A stretch of DNA of 64,000 nt from Caballeronia sp. GAFFF1 (GCF_023630705.1 NZ_JALQEM010000029.1:35734-99733), one strand, 5' to 3'. Counted from the stretch's first letter, positions 1 through 10,065 are shown. Translations and numbers: made by a program. Notes: generated from the letters alone by a model not told the origin.

Positions 1-1
1 C

Positions 2-1453
2 GGCGACGCGAGCTTGCAGCTTTTCCCCGGCGAAGTGCACGCGCTGCTCGGCGAAAACGGCGCGGGCAAGTCCACGCTCGTCAAGCTGCTCGCGGGCGTC
101 TATCAGCCGGATGCGGGGGAACTGCTGGTCGACGGCGCGGCGCGGCGTTTCGCGAATCCCGCCGAAGCACGCAATGCCGGCATCGCGGTGATCTATCAGG
201 AGCCGACGCTCTTCGCGGATCTCTCCATCGCGGAGAACATCTACATGGGACGCCAGCCGCGCGACCGGCTGGGGCGTATCCGCTATGACGAAATGCATCG
301 CGAAGTGGATGCGTTGCTCGCCTCGCTCGGCGTCAGCATGCGCGCGCAACGGCTCGTGCGCGGGCTGTCCATTGCGGATCAGCAGGTCGTCGAGATTGCC
401 AAGGCGCTCTCGCTCGATGCGAACGTGCTCATCATGGACGAGCCGACCGCCGCGCTTTCGCTGCCGGAAGTGGAGCGGCTCTTTGCGATCGTACGCGGGC
501 TGCGCGAGCGCAACGCGGCGGTGCTGTTCATCACGCATCGACTCGATGAAGTCTTTGCGCTGACCCAACGCATGACGATCATGCGCGACGGCGTAAAGGT
601 TCACGACGCGCTGACCGCGGACATGACTATCGATTCCATTGTGAGCAAAATGGTGGGCCGCGATCTCGACACGTTCTACCCGAAGGCCGATGTTTTGCCG
701 GGGGATGTGCGTCTTTCCGTGCGCAATCTGACGCGAGAAGGCGTATTCAAGAACGTGTCGTTCGATGTACGCGCGGGCGAAATCGTCGCGCTGGCAGGTC
801 TCGTCGGCGCGGGAAGAAGCGAGGTCGCGCGCGCGATCTTCGGCATCGATCCGGTCGATGCCGGCGAAGTCAGGGTCGGCGGCGACACGATAGAACTCGG
901 CAGGCCGGCTGCGGCCGTGCGAGCGGGACTCGCGCTCGTGCCCGAGGACCGGCGCGCGCAAGGACTCGCGATGGAGTTGTCCATCGCGCGCAATGCGTCG
1001 TTGACCGTGCTCGGGCGACTGATGCGGCACGGTCTCATCTCGTCGCGTAGCGAAGCCTCGCTCGCCGCGGACTGGGGCAAGCGCCTTCGCCTGAAAGCCA
1101 GCGATCTGGATGCGCCCGTCGGCACGCTGTCGGGCGGCAATCAGCAGAAGGTCGTGCTCGGCAAGTGGCTGGCGACGAACCCCAAGGTGCTCATCATCGA
1201 CGAGCCGACGCGCGGCATTGACGTGGGCGCGAAGGCCGAGGTCTACCGCACGCTCGCGGAACTCGTGAAGGAGGGCATGGCTGTGCTGATGATATCGAGC
1301 GAACTGCCCGAAGTGCTGGGCATGGCGGACCGCGTGCTCGTGATGCACGAAGGCCGTATCAGCGCGGACATCGCCCGCGCCGATGCGAACGAGGAACGCG
1401 TAATGAGCGCGGCATTGGGCGCGCCTGCGCATACATTGGGTCACGCGGCATGA
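2..1453 (+). CDS. rhaT: Rhamnose-type sugar ABC transporter, ATP-binding protein (5' partial)
   Basis: This is the cytoplasmic ATPase of a carbohydrate ABC importer with two nucleotide-binding domains in one chain (RbsA/XylG/RhaT type). The first domain shows Walker A GENGAGKS at about bases 50-73, a degenerate signature LSIADQQ and Walker B VLIMDEPT. The second domain has the usual degenerate P-loop GLVGAGRS, signature LSGGNQQK and Walker B VLIIDEPT. The reading frame is already open at base 2, so the true start lies upstream and only a short N-terminal piece is missing. Its stop overlaps the next gene's ATG (ATGA), so translation is probably coupled. Rhamnose is inferred from the binding protein encoded at 3571-4584; another deoxysugar or pentose is possible. 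Confidence 0.85.
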   Translation, partial: GDASLQLFPGEVHALLGENGAGKSTLVKLLAGVYQPDAGELLVDGAARRFANPAEARNAGIAVIYQEPTLFADLSIAENIYMGRQPRDRLGRIRYDEMHREVDALLASLGVSMRAQRLVRGLSIADQQVVEIAKALSLDANVLIMDEPTAALSLPEVERLFAIVRGLRERNAAVLFITHRLDEVFALTQRMTIMRDGVKVHDALTADMTIDSIVSKMVGRDLDTFYPKADVLPGDVRLSVRNLTREGVFKNVSFDVRAGEIVALAGLVGAGRSEVARAIFGIDPVDAGEVRVGGDTIELGRPAAAVRAGLALVPEDRRAQGLAMELSIARNASLTVLGRLMRHGLISSRSEASLAADWGKRLRLKASDLDAPVGTLSGGNQQKVVLGKWLATNPKVLIIDEPTRGIDVGAKAEVYRTLAELVKEGMAVLMISSELPEVLGMADRVLVMHEGRISADIARADANEERVMSAALGAPAHTLGHAA

Positions 1454-2493
1454 TGACACGACACTCTCCCAGCTTGCCCGCCATGCCCGCCGCGCAAGAC
1501 AAGCGCGACGGCTTCGCCGCATCCATCGCGAAGAGCCGCGAGTTGACGCTCTTCGTCGTGCTGCTCGTGCTCGTCGGCGCGACGGCGGCAGTGAAGCCCG
1601 ACTTCCTCAACCTGCAAAACCTGCGCGACGTATTGCTCAACGTGTCGATCATCGGCTTGCTCACGGCGGGCATGACCATCGTGATGTTGATGCGGCACAT
1701 CGACTTGTCGGTGGCGTCGATCGTCGGCGTTAGCGCGTATGCGGTCGGCAGCCTGTTCGTCGTGTTTCCGCATATGCCCGTAGCCGTCGCGATGCTCGCC
1801 GGGATATGCATCGGACTCCTGATCGGGGCGTTGAACGGCGCGCTCGTCACGTTCGGCCGCGTGCCGTCGCTCGTTGCCACGCTTTCGACGCTTTATATCG
1901 TGCGCGGCGCGGATTACGCATGGGTCCACGGCGGACAGATCAACGCGACGAGCCTGCCCGATGCGTTCGCGAGAATCGCGACCGGCTCGTTGCTCGGCGT
2001 GCCGAATCTCGTGTTGATCGCGCTTGTCGTGCTGGTCGCGCTGTCCGTGTATCTGAAGCAGTATCGCGGCGGACGCGAGCATTACGCGATCGGATCGAAT
2101 TCCGAAGCGGCGCGGCTCGCAGGCATTCGCGTGGACCGTCGCGTGATGATCGGCTTCTTGCTGTCGGGCGGGATTGCGGGACTTGCCGGCGTGCTGTGGC
2201 TCGCGCGTTTCGGCACGGTAGATGCCAGCACGGCGAAGGGCATCGAGTTGCAAGTGGTCGCGGCGGCGGTTGTCGGCAGCGTCGCGATCACGGGCGGCGT
2301 CGGCACGGTGGCGGGCGCGACGCTCGGCGCGCTGGTGCTCGGCGTCATCAATATCGCGCTGGTGGTGCTGCGCGTGTCGCCCTTCTGGCAGCAGGCGATA
2401 CAAGGCGCGCTGATCGTCGCGGCGATCACGCTCGATACGTTGCTCGCGCGTTCTGTCGCGCGCCGCATGATGAGGAAACGCGATCATGGCTAA
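1450..2493 (+). CDS. rhaP: Rhamnose-type sugar ABC transporter permease 1
   Basis: A 347-residue inner-membrane permease of the BPD_transp_2 family, the sugar importer type also seen in RbsC and LsrC. The hydrophobic segments are spread along the protein. The family hallmark is visible as [17 protein letters not shown] near residue 75, with the later [17 protein letters not shown] loop that normally contacts the ATPase. The gene overlaps the upstream ATPase gene by 4 bases and the next permease gene by 8, so all three are one operon. It forms the channel with the second permease. Whether it corresponds to RhaP or RhaQ is assigned by gene order only. Confidence 0.82.
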   Translation: MMTRHSPSLPAMPAAQDKRDGFAASIAKSRELTLFVVLLVLVGATAAVKPDFLNLQNLRDVLLNVSIIGLLTAGMTIVMLMRHIDLSVASIVGVSAYAVGSLFVVFPHMPVAVAMLAGICIGLLIGALNGALVTFGRVPSLVATLSTLYIVRGADYAWVHGGQINATSLPDAFARIATGSLLGVPNLVLIALVVLVALSVYLKQYRGGREHYAIGSNSEAARLAGIRVDRRVMIGFLLSGGIAGLAGVLWLARFGTVDASTAKGIELQVVAAAVVGSVAITGGVGTVAGATLGALVLGVINIALVVLRVSPFWQQAIQGALIVAAITLDTLLARSVARRMMRKRDHG

Positions 2494-3490
2494 ACCCGAC
2501 TCGGCTTTGTCTATCGCGAAACGCCGTCATTTGCAGTGGGAGGCGATGCTCGTCATCGTGCTCGTCGTCTCGCTCGTGGCAGGGCGCGCGATCGCGCCCA
2601 TGTTTTTGTCGTCGGCCAATCTGTCGAACATGCTGGCCGATTTCACCGAGATCGCGTTGATCGCGCTGCCGATGACGCTCGTCATCGTGGCGGCCGAGAT
2701 CGACTTGTCGGTGGCGTCGGTGCTCGGCGCATCGAGCGCGCTGATGGCCGTGCTCTGGCACATGGGATTGCCGATGCCGCTCGTCATCGCCATCGTGCTC
2801 GTCGCAGGGACGCTCGCGGGGCTGCTGAACGGACTCGTCATCGTGCGCTTCGGCTTGCCTTCGCTTGCCGTAACCATCGGCACGCTCGCGCTCTTTCGCG
2901 GCCTTGCGTACGTCTTGCTCGGCGATCAGGCCATCGCTGATTTCCCCGCGTCGTACACGGCGTTCGGCATCGACACGGTCGGCGATACGTTCCTGCCCAC
3001 GCCGTTCCTGCTCGTGATCGCGGGCGCCATCGTCTTCACGGTTCTGTTGCAGGCGACGCCCTTCGGACGCAGCCTCTATGCCATCGGCGCGAACCCGACA
3101 GCCGCGCAGTTCTCCGGCATCGACGTCGGCAAGACGAAGCTCAGGCTCTTCATGATGTCGGGCGCGATGTCGGCGCTCGCGGGCATCGTTTATACGCTGC
3201 GCTTCACGAGCGCGCGCGGCGACAACGGCGAAGGCTTCGAGCTGTCCGTCATCGCCGCGGTGCTGTTCGGCGGCGTGAGCATCTTCGGCGGACGCGGCTC
3301 GATGATCGGCGTGCTGCTGTCGCTCGTCATCATCGGCGTGCTGCGCAATGCGTTGACGCTCGCGGACGTATCGAGCGAAACGCTCACCATCGTGACCGGC
3401 GCGTTGCTGCTTTCGTCGGTGCTGATACCGAACCTGGTCGCGCGCTGGCGCGCAGTACGAGAGAAACGCCTGATGACGCAGACCCTATGA
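2486..3490 (+). CDS. rhaQ: Rhamnose-type sugar ABC transporter permease 2
   Basis: A 334-residue inner-membrane permease homologous to the preceding one. It carries the same family signature (MTLVIVAAEIDLSVASV) and the ATPase-contacting loop SLYAIGANPTAAQFSGI. The start ATG has a ribosome-binding site GAGGAA about 8 bases upstream, lying inside the end of the previous gene. It pairs with the first permease to form a heterodimeric pore, as in rhizobial RhaP/RhaQ importers. An 80-base gap separates it from the binding-protein gene, long enough for a separate translation signal or an mRNA-processing site. Confidence 0.82.
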   Translation: MAKPDSALSIAKRRHLQWEAMLVIVLVVSLVAGRAIAPMFLSSANLSNMLADFTEIALIALPMTLVIVAAEIDLSVASVLGASSALMAVLWHMGLPMPLVIAIVLVAGTLAGLLNGLVIVRFGLPSLAVTIGTLALFRGLAYVLLGDQAIADFPASYTAFGIDTVGDTFLPTPFLLVIAGAIVFTVLLQATPFGRSLYAIGANPTAAQFSGIDVGKTKLRLFMMSGAMSALAGIVYTLRFTSARGDNGEGFELSVIAAVLFGGVSIFGGRGSMIGVLLSLVIIGVLRNALTLADVSSETLTIVTGALLLSSVLIPNLVARWRAVREKRLMTQTL

Positions 3491-3570
3491 CGAACCGTTA
3501 TACCCCGCGTTGATAACCCGCGCGAAGCCTGTTTTCAGGGCCTGCGCGCAATGACAGGAGACGTTCCGAC

Positions 3571-4584
3571 ATGAAAAATCCCTATCGATTCGCACGCGGC
3601 CCGATGCTCGCAGCGGCCTTCCTGGCCGTTACCGTGGCGCTGACCGCGAGCGCCGCCGAAGTGAAAAGCGGCCTCAAGATCGCCTTCGTGCCGAAACAGA
3701 TCAACAACCCGTATGAGGTGATCGCCGACGATGGCGGCATGGCCGCGATCAAGGAAATGAAGGGCGATGGCAAGGTCGTCGGCCCGTCGGACGCGGGCGC
3801 GTCGTCGCAAGTCAGCTATATCAACACGCTCATCACGCAGCGCCAGAACGCCATCGTGATCGCGGCCAACGATGCCAACGCGCTCGTGCCGTATCTCAAG
3901 AAAGCGATGTCGCAGGGCATCAAGGTCGTTACGTTCGATTCCGACACGGCACCCGAAGGCCGGCAGATCTTCGTGAACCAGGCCGAGTCGGAGGCCATCG
4001 GGCGCGGGCAGATTCAATTGCTGTCGAAGCTGGTCGGCGGCGAAGGCGAATTCGCGATTCTGTCGGCCACGCCCAACGCGACGAACCAGAACACGTGGAT
4101 CAAATGGATGCAGGAGGAGTTGAAGAAGCCCGAGTATTCGAAGATGAAGCTCGTTAAGATCGCGTACGGCAACGACGATGACCAGAAATCGTTCGTGGAA
4201 ACGCAGGGCTTGTTGCAGGCGTATCCGAACCTGAAGGGCATCGTCGCGCCGACATCTGTAGGCATTGCCGCGGCGGCGCGCTATATCTCCGGTTCGCCGG
4301 CCAAGGGCAAGGTCGTCGTGACGGGCCTCGGCACGCCGAACCAGATGCGCGCGTTCATCAAGAACGGCACCGTGCAGGCGTTCCAGTTGTGGGACCCGGG
4401 CCAGTTGGGCTACCTTGCGGCGTTCGCGGCTGCAAACCTCGCGTCCGGCACCATCACGGGCAAGGAAGGCGATTCGTTCGAGGCCGGCAAGCTCGGGAAG
4501 CGTACCGTGGGCAAGAGCGGCGAAGTGATTCTCGGGCCGCCGACCACGTTCGATGCGAGCAATATCGATCGTTTCAATTTCTGA
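3571..4584 (+). CDS. rhaS: Rhamnose-type ABC transporter periplasmic substrate-binding protein
   Basis: A 337-residue periplasmic binding protein (Peripla_BP_4 family). Residues 1 to about 28 form a Sec signal peptide with a hydrophobic stretch and a cleavage site near ALTASAAE. The mature part starts LKIAFVPKQINNPYE, which matches the rhamnose-binding RhaS group and differs from ribose- or xylose-binding proteins. It delivers sugar to the permease pair encoded upstream. A GGAGA ribosome-binding site lies about 9 bases before the ATG. No catabolic genes (isomerase, kinase or aldolase) are visible downstream, so they may lie left of the window. The rhamnose specificity is a family-level inference. 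Confidence 0.85.
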   Translation: MKNPYRFARGPMLAAAFLAVTVALTASAAEVKSGLKIAFVPKQINNPYEVIADDGGMAAIKEMKGDGKVVGPSDAGASSQVSYINTLITQRQNAIVIAANDANALVPYLKKAMSQGIKVVTFDSDTAPEGRQIFVNQAESEAIGRGQIQLLSKLVGGEGEFAILSATPNATNQNTWIKWMQEELKKPEYSKMKLVKIAYGNDDDQKSFVETQGLLQAYPNLKGIVAPTSVGIAAAARYISGSPAKGKVVVTGLGTPNQMRAFIKNGTVQAFQLWDPGQLGYLAAFAAANLASGTITGKEGDSFEAGKLGKRTVGKSGEVILGPPTTFDASNIDRFNF

Positions 4585-4591
4585 AAGACGC

Positions 4592-4620
4592 GGCGGAGCG
4601 GCTGCATGCTCCGCCTTCGT
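4592..4620 (+). terminator. Hairpin downstream of rhaS
   Basis: GGCGGAGC (4592-4599) pairs with GCTCCGCC (4608-4615) around an 8-base loop, followed by TTCGT. The stem is strong but the T tract is poor. It lies between rhaS and the convergent gene ending at 4641, so it may end the importer transcript or act in both directions. Confidence 0.45.
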
Positions 4621-4640
4621 CATACGATAAGCAAGACTAA

Positions 4641-5045
4641 CTATCGACGCGACTTCGACAGCCGGTGCGCGAGGCCCAGGTTCGTCGCGATCTGCCAGAC
4701 ATACACGCGCGAGAAGCGCACGCCGAAGCGCCGCTCGATCAGCTCGCGCAGACGCGCATTGGTCCACGCGTCGCTCGGAAAGCCGTATTTGCGCGGCGAA
4801 TTCTGCAACGCGGCCGCGATCCAGTCGAGCGCGTCCCGATCCAGCACGGACGTGCGCCCGCCGACGCCCATTTTCGCGAGCGCATCGAGCCCGCCGTCCG
4901 ACACGATGGCGCGGTAGCGGCGCACTGTTTGCACCGAGAGATGCAATTCGTCCGCGACCGTCTCTACCGATGCGCCTTCCAGCAGTCTGCGCCCGGCGGT
5001 CATGCGCCGGACGACGCTCGGAAGGGTGGCGGGGCGGGACGGCAT
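4641..5045 (-). CDS. Winged helix-turn-helix protein resembling an IS630 transposase DNA-binding region
   Basis: A 134-residue protein that appears to be only a DNA-binding module. Residues about 20-50 form a helix-turn-helix (TVADELHLSVQTVRRYR). Residues about 78-130 match the second winged-helix segment of IS630-type transposases (GFPSDAWTNARLRELIERRF, then VYVWQIATNLGL). No DDE catalytic domain follows: the frame stops after SKSRR and the next sequence is the rhaS intergenic region. It could be a domesticated regulator or a transposase remnant; the clean, intact frame favours the former. It converges on the rhamnose importer and no link to it is visible. Confidence 0.6.
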   Translation of the reverse strand: MPSRPATLPSVVRRMTAGRRLLEGASVETVADELHLSVQTVRRYRAIVSDGGLDALAKMGVGGRTSVLDRDALDWIAAALQNSPRKYGFPSDAWTNARLRELIERRFGVRFSRVYVWQIATNLGLAHRLSKSRR

Positions 5046-5495
5046 CGCGCTGGTCGCTCGGTCGCGGTCCGCGGCTTCTTGGCGCGGCCGGTCAGCCGCA
5101 CAGCCCGGCGGCGCAGCCGCGCGCGGTGGAGAGCGCCTCGGAGGCGCAGGGCGCGTTCAGACGGGGCGCGGCGTCACGGCGTCCGTATGCGTTCATGCGT
5201 GGCTCCTTGTCGGGAGACTGCGGAACTCGATCGGGCGTGCTCAACGGCGAAAGGATGCGCGGCCGCGAAAGCCAGGCCGGCTACTTTGGGCTACCAATAA
5301 ACGTTTTACGGCGCAATGGACACGCATGGCCGAAAATATTTCGGCTTGAATATTGAGCGTGAATTGCCTATGGGCGGATCGGCGCGCGTATTCGGCCCAT
5401 GCACGAGGCGCGGCGAGCAACGCTGCGGGTGTCGGTTTTCGGTGGTGCGACTGATTTTCGTCAGTCGTGGACAAGGACCAAGCCTCGCGGACACG
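5046..5495. other. Intergenic region with an AT-rich inverted repeat
   Basis: No convincing gene was found. The left half is GC-rich. The right half (about 5280-5360) is AT-rich and holds the inverted repeat GCCGAAA-ATA-TTTCGGC at 5329-5345, a plausible operator or curved-DNA site. Short frames here lack ribosome-binding sites and recognisable composition. Confidence 0.4.
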
Positions 5496-5831
5496 TCAAA
5501 CGCGATAGAACTCGATATCCTGGCCCGCATGTACCGCGCGTTTCAACCATTCCGGCATGTCGCCGACGCCGTCCCACGTGTCGCCGCTCGCGTTTCGGAA
5601 AACCGGACTCGCGCCGTTCGATATCGGCACGGACGGCAATTTCGGCATCGCGCGATGCGGTTTCGGCGCGCCATTCGCCGCGTTCCCGTTGGTCCTGGTG
5701 AACGTGGGCGGTGCAGGAGGCGCGGCCTGCGCTTCGGCTAATGCTTCGGCCAGAGCAGTTTCGGTAATCCCGAATTCGGCCATTCGGCTGCGCAAGTACG
5801 CAATGATGCTATCTCGCTTTCTTTCGTCCAC
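5496..5831 (-). CDS. H-NS-family nucleoid-associated protein
   Basis: A 111-residue protein. The N-terminal about 35 residues form a charged helix (oligomerisation region), followed by a Pro/Ala-rich linker. The C-terminal about 35 residues (FRNASGDTWDGVGDMPEWL) match the H-NS DNA-binding fold, whose usual core is the TW-G-G-P-W pattern. Proteins of this kind bind AT-rich DNA and silence genes, including acquired ones. The core lacks the usual Arg/Lys of the G-R-G-P loop (here DGVGDMP), so DNA affinity may be reduced or altered. An AT-rich stretch with possible promoter elements lies upstream at about 5900-5990. Confidence 0.65.
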   Translation of the reverse strand: MDERKRDSIIAYLRSRMAEFGITETALAEALAEAQAAPPAPPTFTRTNGNAANGAPKPHRAMPKLPSVPISNGASPVFRNASGDTWDGVGDMPEWLKRAVHAGQDIEFYRV

Positions 5832-6200
5832 GGCTTTCCTGATTCAGCTTTTTGATTTGCAGAAGACGAACCCATGCCCCGCGCGGACCGGGGCGGTTCG
5901 ATGACTTAAATATATGTATTACCAAGCGTGGCGCAGTGTTTGCCGCTCGTCAATTGGTGTATTTACCGCGAGGCTGTTTTAATCCGCCAGACTCATTGAC
6001 GCATGCGCCGAATAGAGCCGGTTCGGTCCATTCACTCGCTCGAGGATCACCGCGACGGACGCACGACAAGAGTGCGTGCGGGAAGTCACGCCGAAAACCG
6101 CGATCCGCAGAGGGGCATGCCGCGCCGCCGCGACGAGGCGGCGGCCGAAAGGCTCGCTCCACTTGTATTGTATGCCGGTCTTGGCAGCGTTTAAAAAGTT
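5832..6200. other. Intergenic region, no gene seen
   Basis: About 370 bases between the H-NS-like gene start and the end of the next minus-strand gene. It contains an AT-rich patch (5900-5990, including AAATATATG), probably the promoter region of the H-NS-like gene. The rest is GC-rich with no recognisable feature. Confidence 0.35.
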
Positions 6201-6452
6201 TTAACGCGAATGTTGTTCTCCCGGTAATTCCGCGCCGTGCGCGCGAATCGCGGCAATGAGTTCCGCCGGCGTTATTTCATAACGGACTTCGCGATGAATG
6301 CCGGGTTTGCGTTCATCGATCTCGATCAGCAGCACGGCCTTGCCGTCAGCAGCGGGTTCGAGCTTCAACGAGCGCACTTCCTGGCCGGTGGTGTCGTCAT
6401 ATTCGGTCAGGAGCGTCATGGCTCCGGTGGCTGCGCTTCTCGGCATCGACAT
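6201..6452 (-). CDS. Conserved hypothetical protein (83 aa)
   Basis: I do not recognise a function. The protein is short, acidic and soluble, with no signal peptide or membrane segment. It reads as a beta-rich domain (MTLLTEYDDTTGQEVRSLKL, then a C-terminal helix ITPAELIAAIRAHG). The start at 6452 is chosen because GGGAGGAAGA lies directly upstream at good spacing; a longer frame extends 50 residues further but its extra part is Arg/Ala-rich and looks non-coding. It stands alone between the H-NS-like gene and the monooxygenase gene. Confidence 0.6.
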   Translation of the reverse strand: MSMPRSAATGAMTLLTEYDDTTGQEVRSLKLEPAADGKAVLLIEIDERKPGIHREVRYEITPAELIAAIRAHGAELPGEQHSR

Positions 6453-6659
6453 TCTTCCTCCCGTCTTGCGACGCATTTGTTGTTGTTCCGCTGCATCGCC
6501 CAGCCGCGCGCAGCGAATGGCGTGCGCGCTCCAGGGACGAAACAGGGCGGATACGGCGGACGCGAAGCGCGGCGCCTGCGCGGGCGCGCTCCGGTATCTC
6601 ATTATTGCCTGTCAAATGCGCAGGCGTCCAGCGCGCGAGTTTTGCGCCCGCTTGCGCCC

Positions 6660-7655
6660 TCAGGCGTTGCCGGCGATGGCGTCGCGGACCTGCGCCGTGA
6701 TCTCGAACGAACGCAAGCGCGCCGCATGGTCGAAAACTTGCGCCGTGACGATGAGTTCGTCCGCCTGCGTCTGGTCGATGACCGAGCGCAGCCCGGCTTC
6801 CACGTCGCTGCGATCGCCGATCACCGAGCACGACAGCGAGTGCTCGACGCCCGCGCGCTCGGCCGGCGTCCACGCAATGGATTCGACGGGCGGCGGCAGT
6901 TGTCCCGGCGTGCCACGTCGAAGATTGATGAACTGCTGTTGCAGGGATGTGAAGAGGAAGCGGGCTTCGTCGGCGGTGTCGGCGGCGAAGACGTTCACGC
7001 CGACCATCGCGTAAGGCTTGTCCAGCGTGGCGGACGGCCGGAATTGCGAGCGATAGACGTGCAACGCGGTCATCAGGTAATCCGGCGCGAAATGGGACGC
7101 GAACGCGAACGGCAGGCCGAGCGCCGCCGCCAGTTGCGCGGAAAAGAGCGACGAGCCGAGCAGCCAGATCGGCACATGCAAGCCCGCGCCGGGCACCGCG
7201 CGCACGCGCTGGCCTTCCACCGGATCGGCGAAATAACGCTGAAGCTCCACGACGTCGTCGGGGAACGAATCGGCGCTGCCTTGCAGGTCGCGGCGCAGCG
7301 CGCGGGCGGTCGTCTGGTCGGTGCCCGGCGCGCGCCCGAGTCCGAGGTCGATGCGGCCGGGAAACAGCGAGGCGAGCGTGCCGAACTGCTCGGCGATGAC
7401 GAGCGGCGCGTGATTCGGCAGCATGATGCCGCCGGAGCCGACGCGAATCGTCTTGGTGCCTGCCGCGATGTGCGCGATCACCACCGAAGTGGCCGCGCTG
7501 GCGATGCCCGTCATGTTGTGATGCTCGGCGAGCCAGTAGCGCCGGTAGCCCCAGCGTTCGGCGTGCTGCGCGAGATCGAGCGAATGAGCGAAGGCGTCGG
7601 CGGCGGTGGAGCCGAGCGGAATGGGCGAGAGGTCCAGCAGCGAGAAGGGGATCAT
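6660..7655 (-). CDS. LLM-class flavin-dependent monooxygenase (luciferase-like)
   Basis: A 331-residue TIM-barrel enzyme of the bacterial luciferase-like family, expected to use reduced FMN and oxygen. It shows the YhbW/MsnO8-type motifs: [16 protein letters not shown] at the N-terminus, YWLAEHHN near residue 40, [20 protein letters not shown] near residue 75, and [14 protein letters not shown] near residue 100. The start at 7655 puts the family's usual first residues at the N-terminus; an ATG at 7706 would add 17 residues. The substrate is unknown. A PhnD-like protein is encoded 164 bases upstream on the same strand. Confidence 0.8.
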   Translation of the reverse strand: MIPFSLLDLSPIPLGSTAADAFAHSLDLAQHAERWGYRRYWLAEHHNMTGIASAATSVVIAHIAAGTKTIRVGSGGIMLPNHAPLVIAEQFGTLASLFPGRIDLGLGRAPGTDQTTARALRRDLQGSADSFPDDVVELQRYFADPVEGQRVRAVPGAGLHVPIWLLGSSLFSAQLAAALGLPFAFASHFAPDYLMTALHVYRSQFRPSATLDKPYAMVGVNVFAADTADEARFLFTSLQQQFINLRRGTPGQLPPPVESIAWTPAERAGVEHSLSCSVIGDRSDVEAGLRSVIDQTQADELIVTAQVFDHAARLRSFEITAQVRDAIAGNA

Positions 7656-7819
7656 TGCGAGTTTGGCGTGCTGCAGCGTGATGGCGTGGCGGCGCGACAT
7701 GCGCATGGGAAGAGCGGCCTCGACGCGGCCACGCGTTGGATATTCGATTGTGCCGAAAGTCCGCGAAGTCTGCCGAAGCGGTCGCGAGCCGATGGTCCTG
7801 AGCGAAGTATCCGCCGACG

Positions 7820-8635
7820 CTATGCCAGCACCGGATAGCCGCGCTCCGCCGCTTCGCGTTCGTAGCGAAGAATCGGCGCGTAATCCGCCTGCGTGAGGCG
7901 CAGGAAGCCTTTGAGCCGCAGCCGGCGCGCGAGTGCCGAGTCTTGCGCGACGGTATCGCCGAGCGCGATGGCGAGCGCATCGACGATTTCGCGCGGCACG
8001 CGCTTCGACGCGATGAACGGCAGCGCGGGCGCGCTCGCCGTCACGCCGAGCTCGCGCACGCCGGCCGCCAGTTCCGGCCGATGCGCGCGCACGAATGCGA
8101 GCGTCACGCAGTCGATGGCGGCGATATCCGCGCTTCGCTCGATCGCGACCGCATGCAGCGACGCGAGATGTCCGCCGCTCTTCGCCACGGAATCGAAGAA
8201 GCGCGAGCCCTGCGCAAACGGCGCCACGGCATGACGGAAGAGGTTCATGCCGCTATTCGAATCGTCGTCGTTGTAGACGGCGCGCAGCCCGCGGCAGTCG
8301 GCGAGCGACGCCGCGTTGACATGCGCGCCCGCGACGAGCACGCTGCGGTAGCCGCCGTTCTCGCAGCCGGGTGCGTCGAAATCGGGCGTGGCGACCAGTT
8401 GCACGCGATCATCGAGCGCATGCAGCAGCGGATAACCGCACGTCTGCGACAGCAGCAGGTCCTCGCGCAGCCAGAAGGCGCTCAGGTCGGAAACGGCGTC
8501 GGCGATGCCGAGCGTATCGCCGCGGGCCTTCAGCCTGTCGGCGAGCCGGGCGTGCACGGCATCGAGCAACGCGCGCCAGTCGGCGGCGAGCGCAGGCGTG
8601 ACGTTGTACATCGGCAGGGCGGCGGTCCAGTGCAT
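7820..8635 (-). CDS. PhnD-like substrate-binding-domain protein without an obvious signal peptide
   Basis: A 271-residue protein of the PhnD/phosphonate-binding superfamily. Typical elements are [25 protein letters not shown] near residue 85 and a second-lobe segment ([18 protein letters not shown]) near residue 148. The N-terminus ([14 protein letters not shown]) starts directly in the first beta-strand and lacks a Sec signal, so it may be cytoplasmic or use an unseen start. No ABC permease or ATPase gene is adjacent. It may be a ligand sensor or an orphan binding protein. No strong ribosome-binding site precedes either candidate start (8635 or 8611). Confidence 0.6.
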   Translation of the reverse strand: MHWTAALPMYNVTPALAADWRALLDAVHARLADRLKARGDTLGIADAVSDLSAFWLREDLLLSQTCGYPLLHALDDRVQLVATPDFDAPGCENGGYRSVLVAGAHVNAASLADCRGLRAVYNDDDSNSGMNLFRHAVAPFAQGSRFFDSVAKSGGHLASLHAVAIERSADIAAIDCVTLAFVRAHRPELAAGVRELGVTASAPALPFIASKRVPREIVDALAIALGDTVAQDSALARRLRLKGFLRLTQADYAPILRYEREAAERGYPVLA

Positions 8636-8804
8636 CGTCGGGTACTGGCAGGGGATGTCGCATCGTAGCGGTATTCGCAGCGGCGCGTCTCGCCATGGAA
8701 GGACTAGGCCTGCGGCGTCTCCGTCTTCGTAACAGACGGTTTGCCGTGCGGCCGTCGAGGCGATGCAGCGTCAAGCCTGCCGAACGGACCGGCCGGTCCC
8801 CGCG

Positions 8805-9815
8805 TCACAAGCCGCCCGAAGCCGCCTTGGCGCCGTCCGGATGCCCGAACGTTCGCACTGCTGTGTCCTCGCCCGAGCCCGCGAACGGATGCACCGGCGC
8901 GACCGCCCCCGCGAACGCATACCGCCGGAACCACTCGCCGTATCCTTCCACGACAAACCCGCCATTGCTCGCCCGATACGCGTCTCGCCGCTCGCGATAG
9001 ATTGCAGCCAGCGCGAACCACGGCGCGCCCGGCAGGTCGTGGTGCACCGCGTGGTAGTTGTTGTTCAGGAAAAGCAGCTGCCACGGCCACGCGGCCTCGT
9101 TGATGACCGTTCGCTCACGCTCTGCGCCGGCCGCGCGATGTTCGTGGAACGATCGCACCGAAGCAAGCGCGAGCGCCGCATAGCCCACGCCTGCGAACGC
9201 GCGCCACGGCACGCCGCATCGAGTGTCGAGCCACCACGCGAGCGCCGCCAGCGCGGCGAGATGCACGAGCCAGCTCGCGACGATCCGCCAGTCGCGATCG
9301 ATAATCGCCTGCGCCGCTTCCCGCCACGACGCGGCGATCGCGAACCACGGCCCGATCAGCACGCGGCCCACGAACGTGTTGCGCGCGGCGATCGCGCCAC
9401 GCAATACGACGCCCGCGCTCGCCCACTGTTCGGGCGTCACGAAGTAGCTTTCGGGATCGCGGCCGGGCACGGTCAGATGCGCATCGTCGTGATGACGCAG
9501 ATGCGACGCGCGATAGACCGCATACGGAAACCACACGGCGAGCGGCGCGAGTCCGAAGAGCATGTTGACGAGCGGCCAGCGCGTCGGATGCCCGTGCAGC
9601 AACTCGTGCTGTAGCGACATGTACCAGCACGACAACACCGCGAGCAGCCCGAGCGCGAGCGGCATGCCGAGCGCGCGCGCGCTCGTCGCGACGGCGAACC
9701 AGCCGCCGTACACCGCGACGATCACGAGCCATGTCGGCCATTCGCTGCGCCAGCGCCACGACGCGCGCCGATCCTGGATTGCATCGCGTTGGGCGTCGTC
9801 GAGATAGCGTGGCAT
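8805..9815 (-). CDS. Membrane fatty acid desaturase/hydroxylase
   Basis: A 336-residue integral membrane diiron enzyme with the three histidine boxes: HELLHGH (70-76), HLRHHDDAH (105-113) and HAVHH (255-259). Hydrophobic segments lie around residues 28-65 and 85-100, with others between the second and third boxes. It would introduce a double bond or hydroxyl into a membrane lipid acyl chain or a related lipid. The start MPRYLDD is preferred from the usual family N-terminus; ATGs at 9842 and 9869 are in frame, and none has a strong ribosome-binding site. It is divergent from the nickel transporter gene, with no electron-transfer partner beside it. Confidence 0.8.
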   Translation of the reverse strand: MPRYLDDAQRDAIQDRRASWRWRSEWPTWLVIVAVYGGWFAVATSARALGMPLALGLLAVLSCWYMSLQHELLHGHPTRWPLVNMLFGLAPLAVWFPYAVYRASHLRHHDDAHLTVPGRDPESYFVTPEQWASAGVVLRGAIAARNTFVGRVLIGPWFAIAASWREAAQAIIDRDWRIVASWLVHLAALAALAWWLDTRCGVPWRAFAGVGYAALALASVRSFHEHRAAGAERERTVINEAAWPWQLLFLNNNYHAVHHDLPGAPWFALAAIYRERRDAYRASNGGFVVEGYGEWFRRYAFAGAVAPVHPFAGSGEDTAVRTFGHPDGAKAASGGL

Positions 9816-10065
9816 GGCGGGCTCTGAAAGGCGAAGGGCCATGTTAGCCGCGAGCCGCCGCAAGCCCAACGAACGAATACGCCTATGTTTTTCGCGCAGC
9901 GCGAATTGCAGCGGTTTTTTCGCGCTCTTTCGCCAAGAAATGAATAGGATGTCGAATCAATGCGCGTCTGCCGCACGGCCGCGTGCCCGCACGCGAATAT
10001 TGGCCGCGACCCGAAGCAAGGTATTCTCTGACGCTGTCCCCGGTTCTTCGCCGCCACGCGCCCTT

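Noticed and set aside
3571..4584. Autoinducer-2 (LsrB) identity for the binding protein
   Set aside because: The sequence fits the rhamnose-binding RhaS group better and no lsrK/lsrR/lsrF genes are present.
6397..7980. A 527-residue minus-strand frame overlapping the monooxygenase gene
   Set aside because: Arg/His-rich composition; the monooxygenase frame has clear family motifs.
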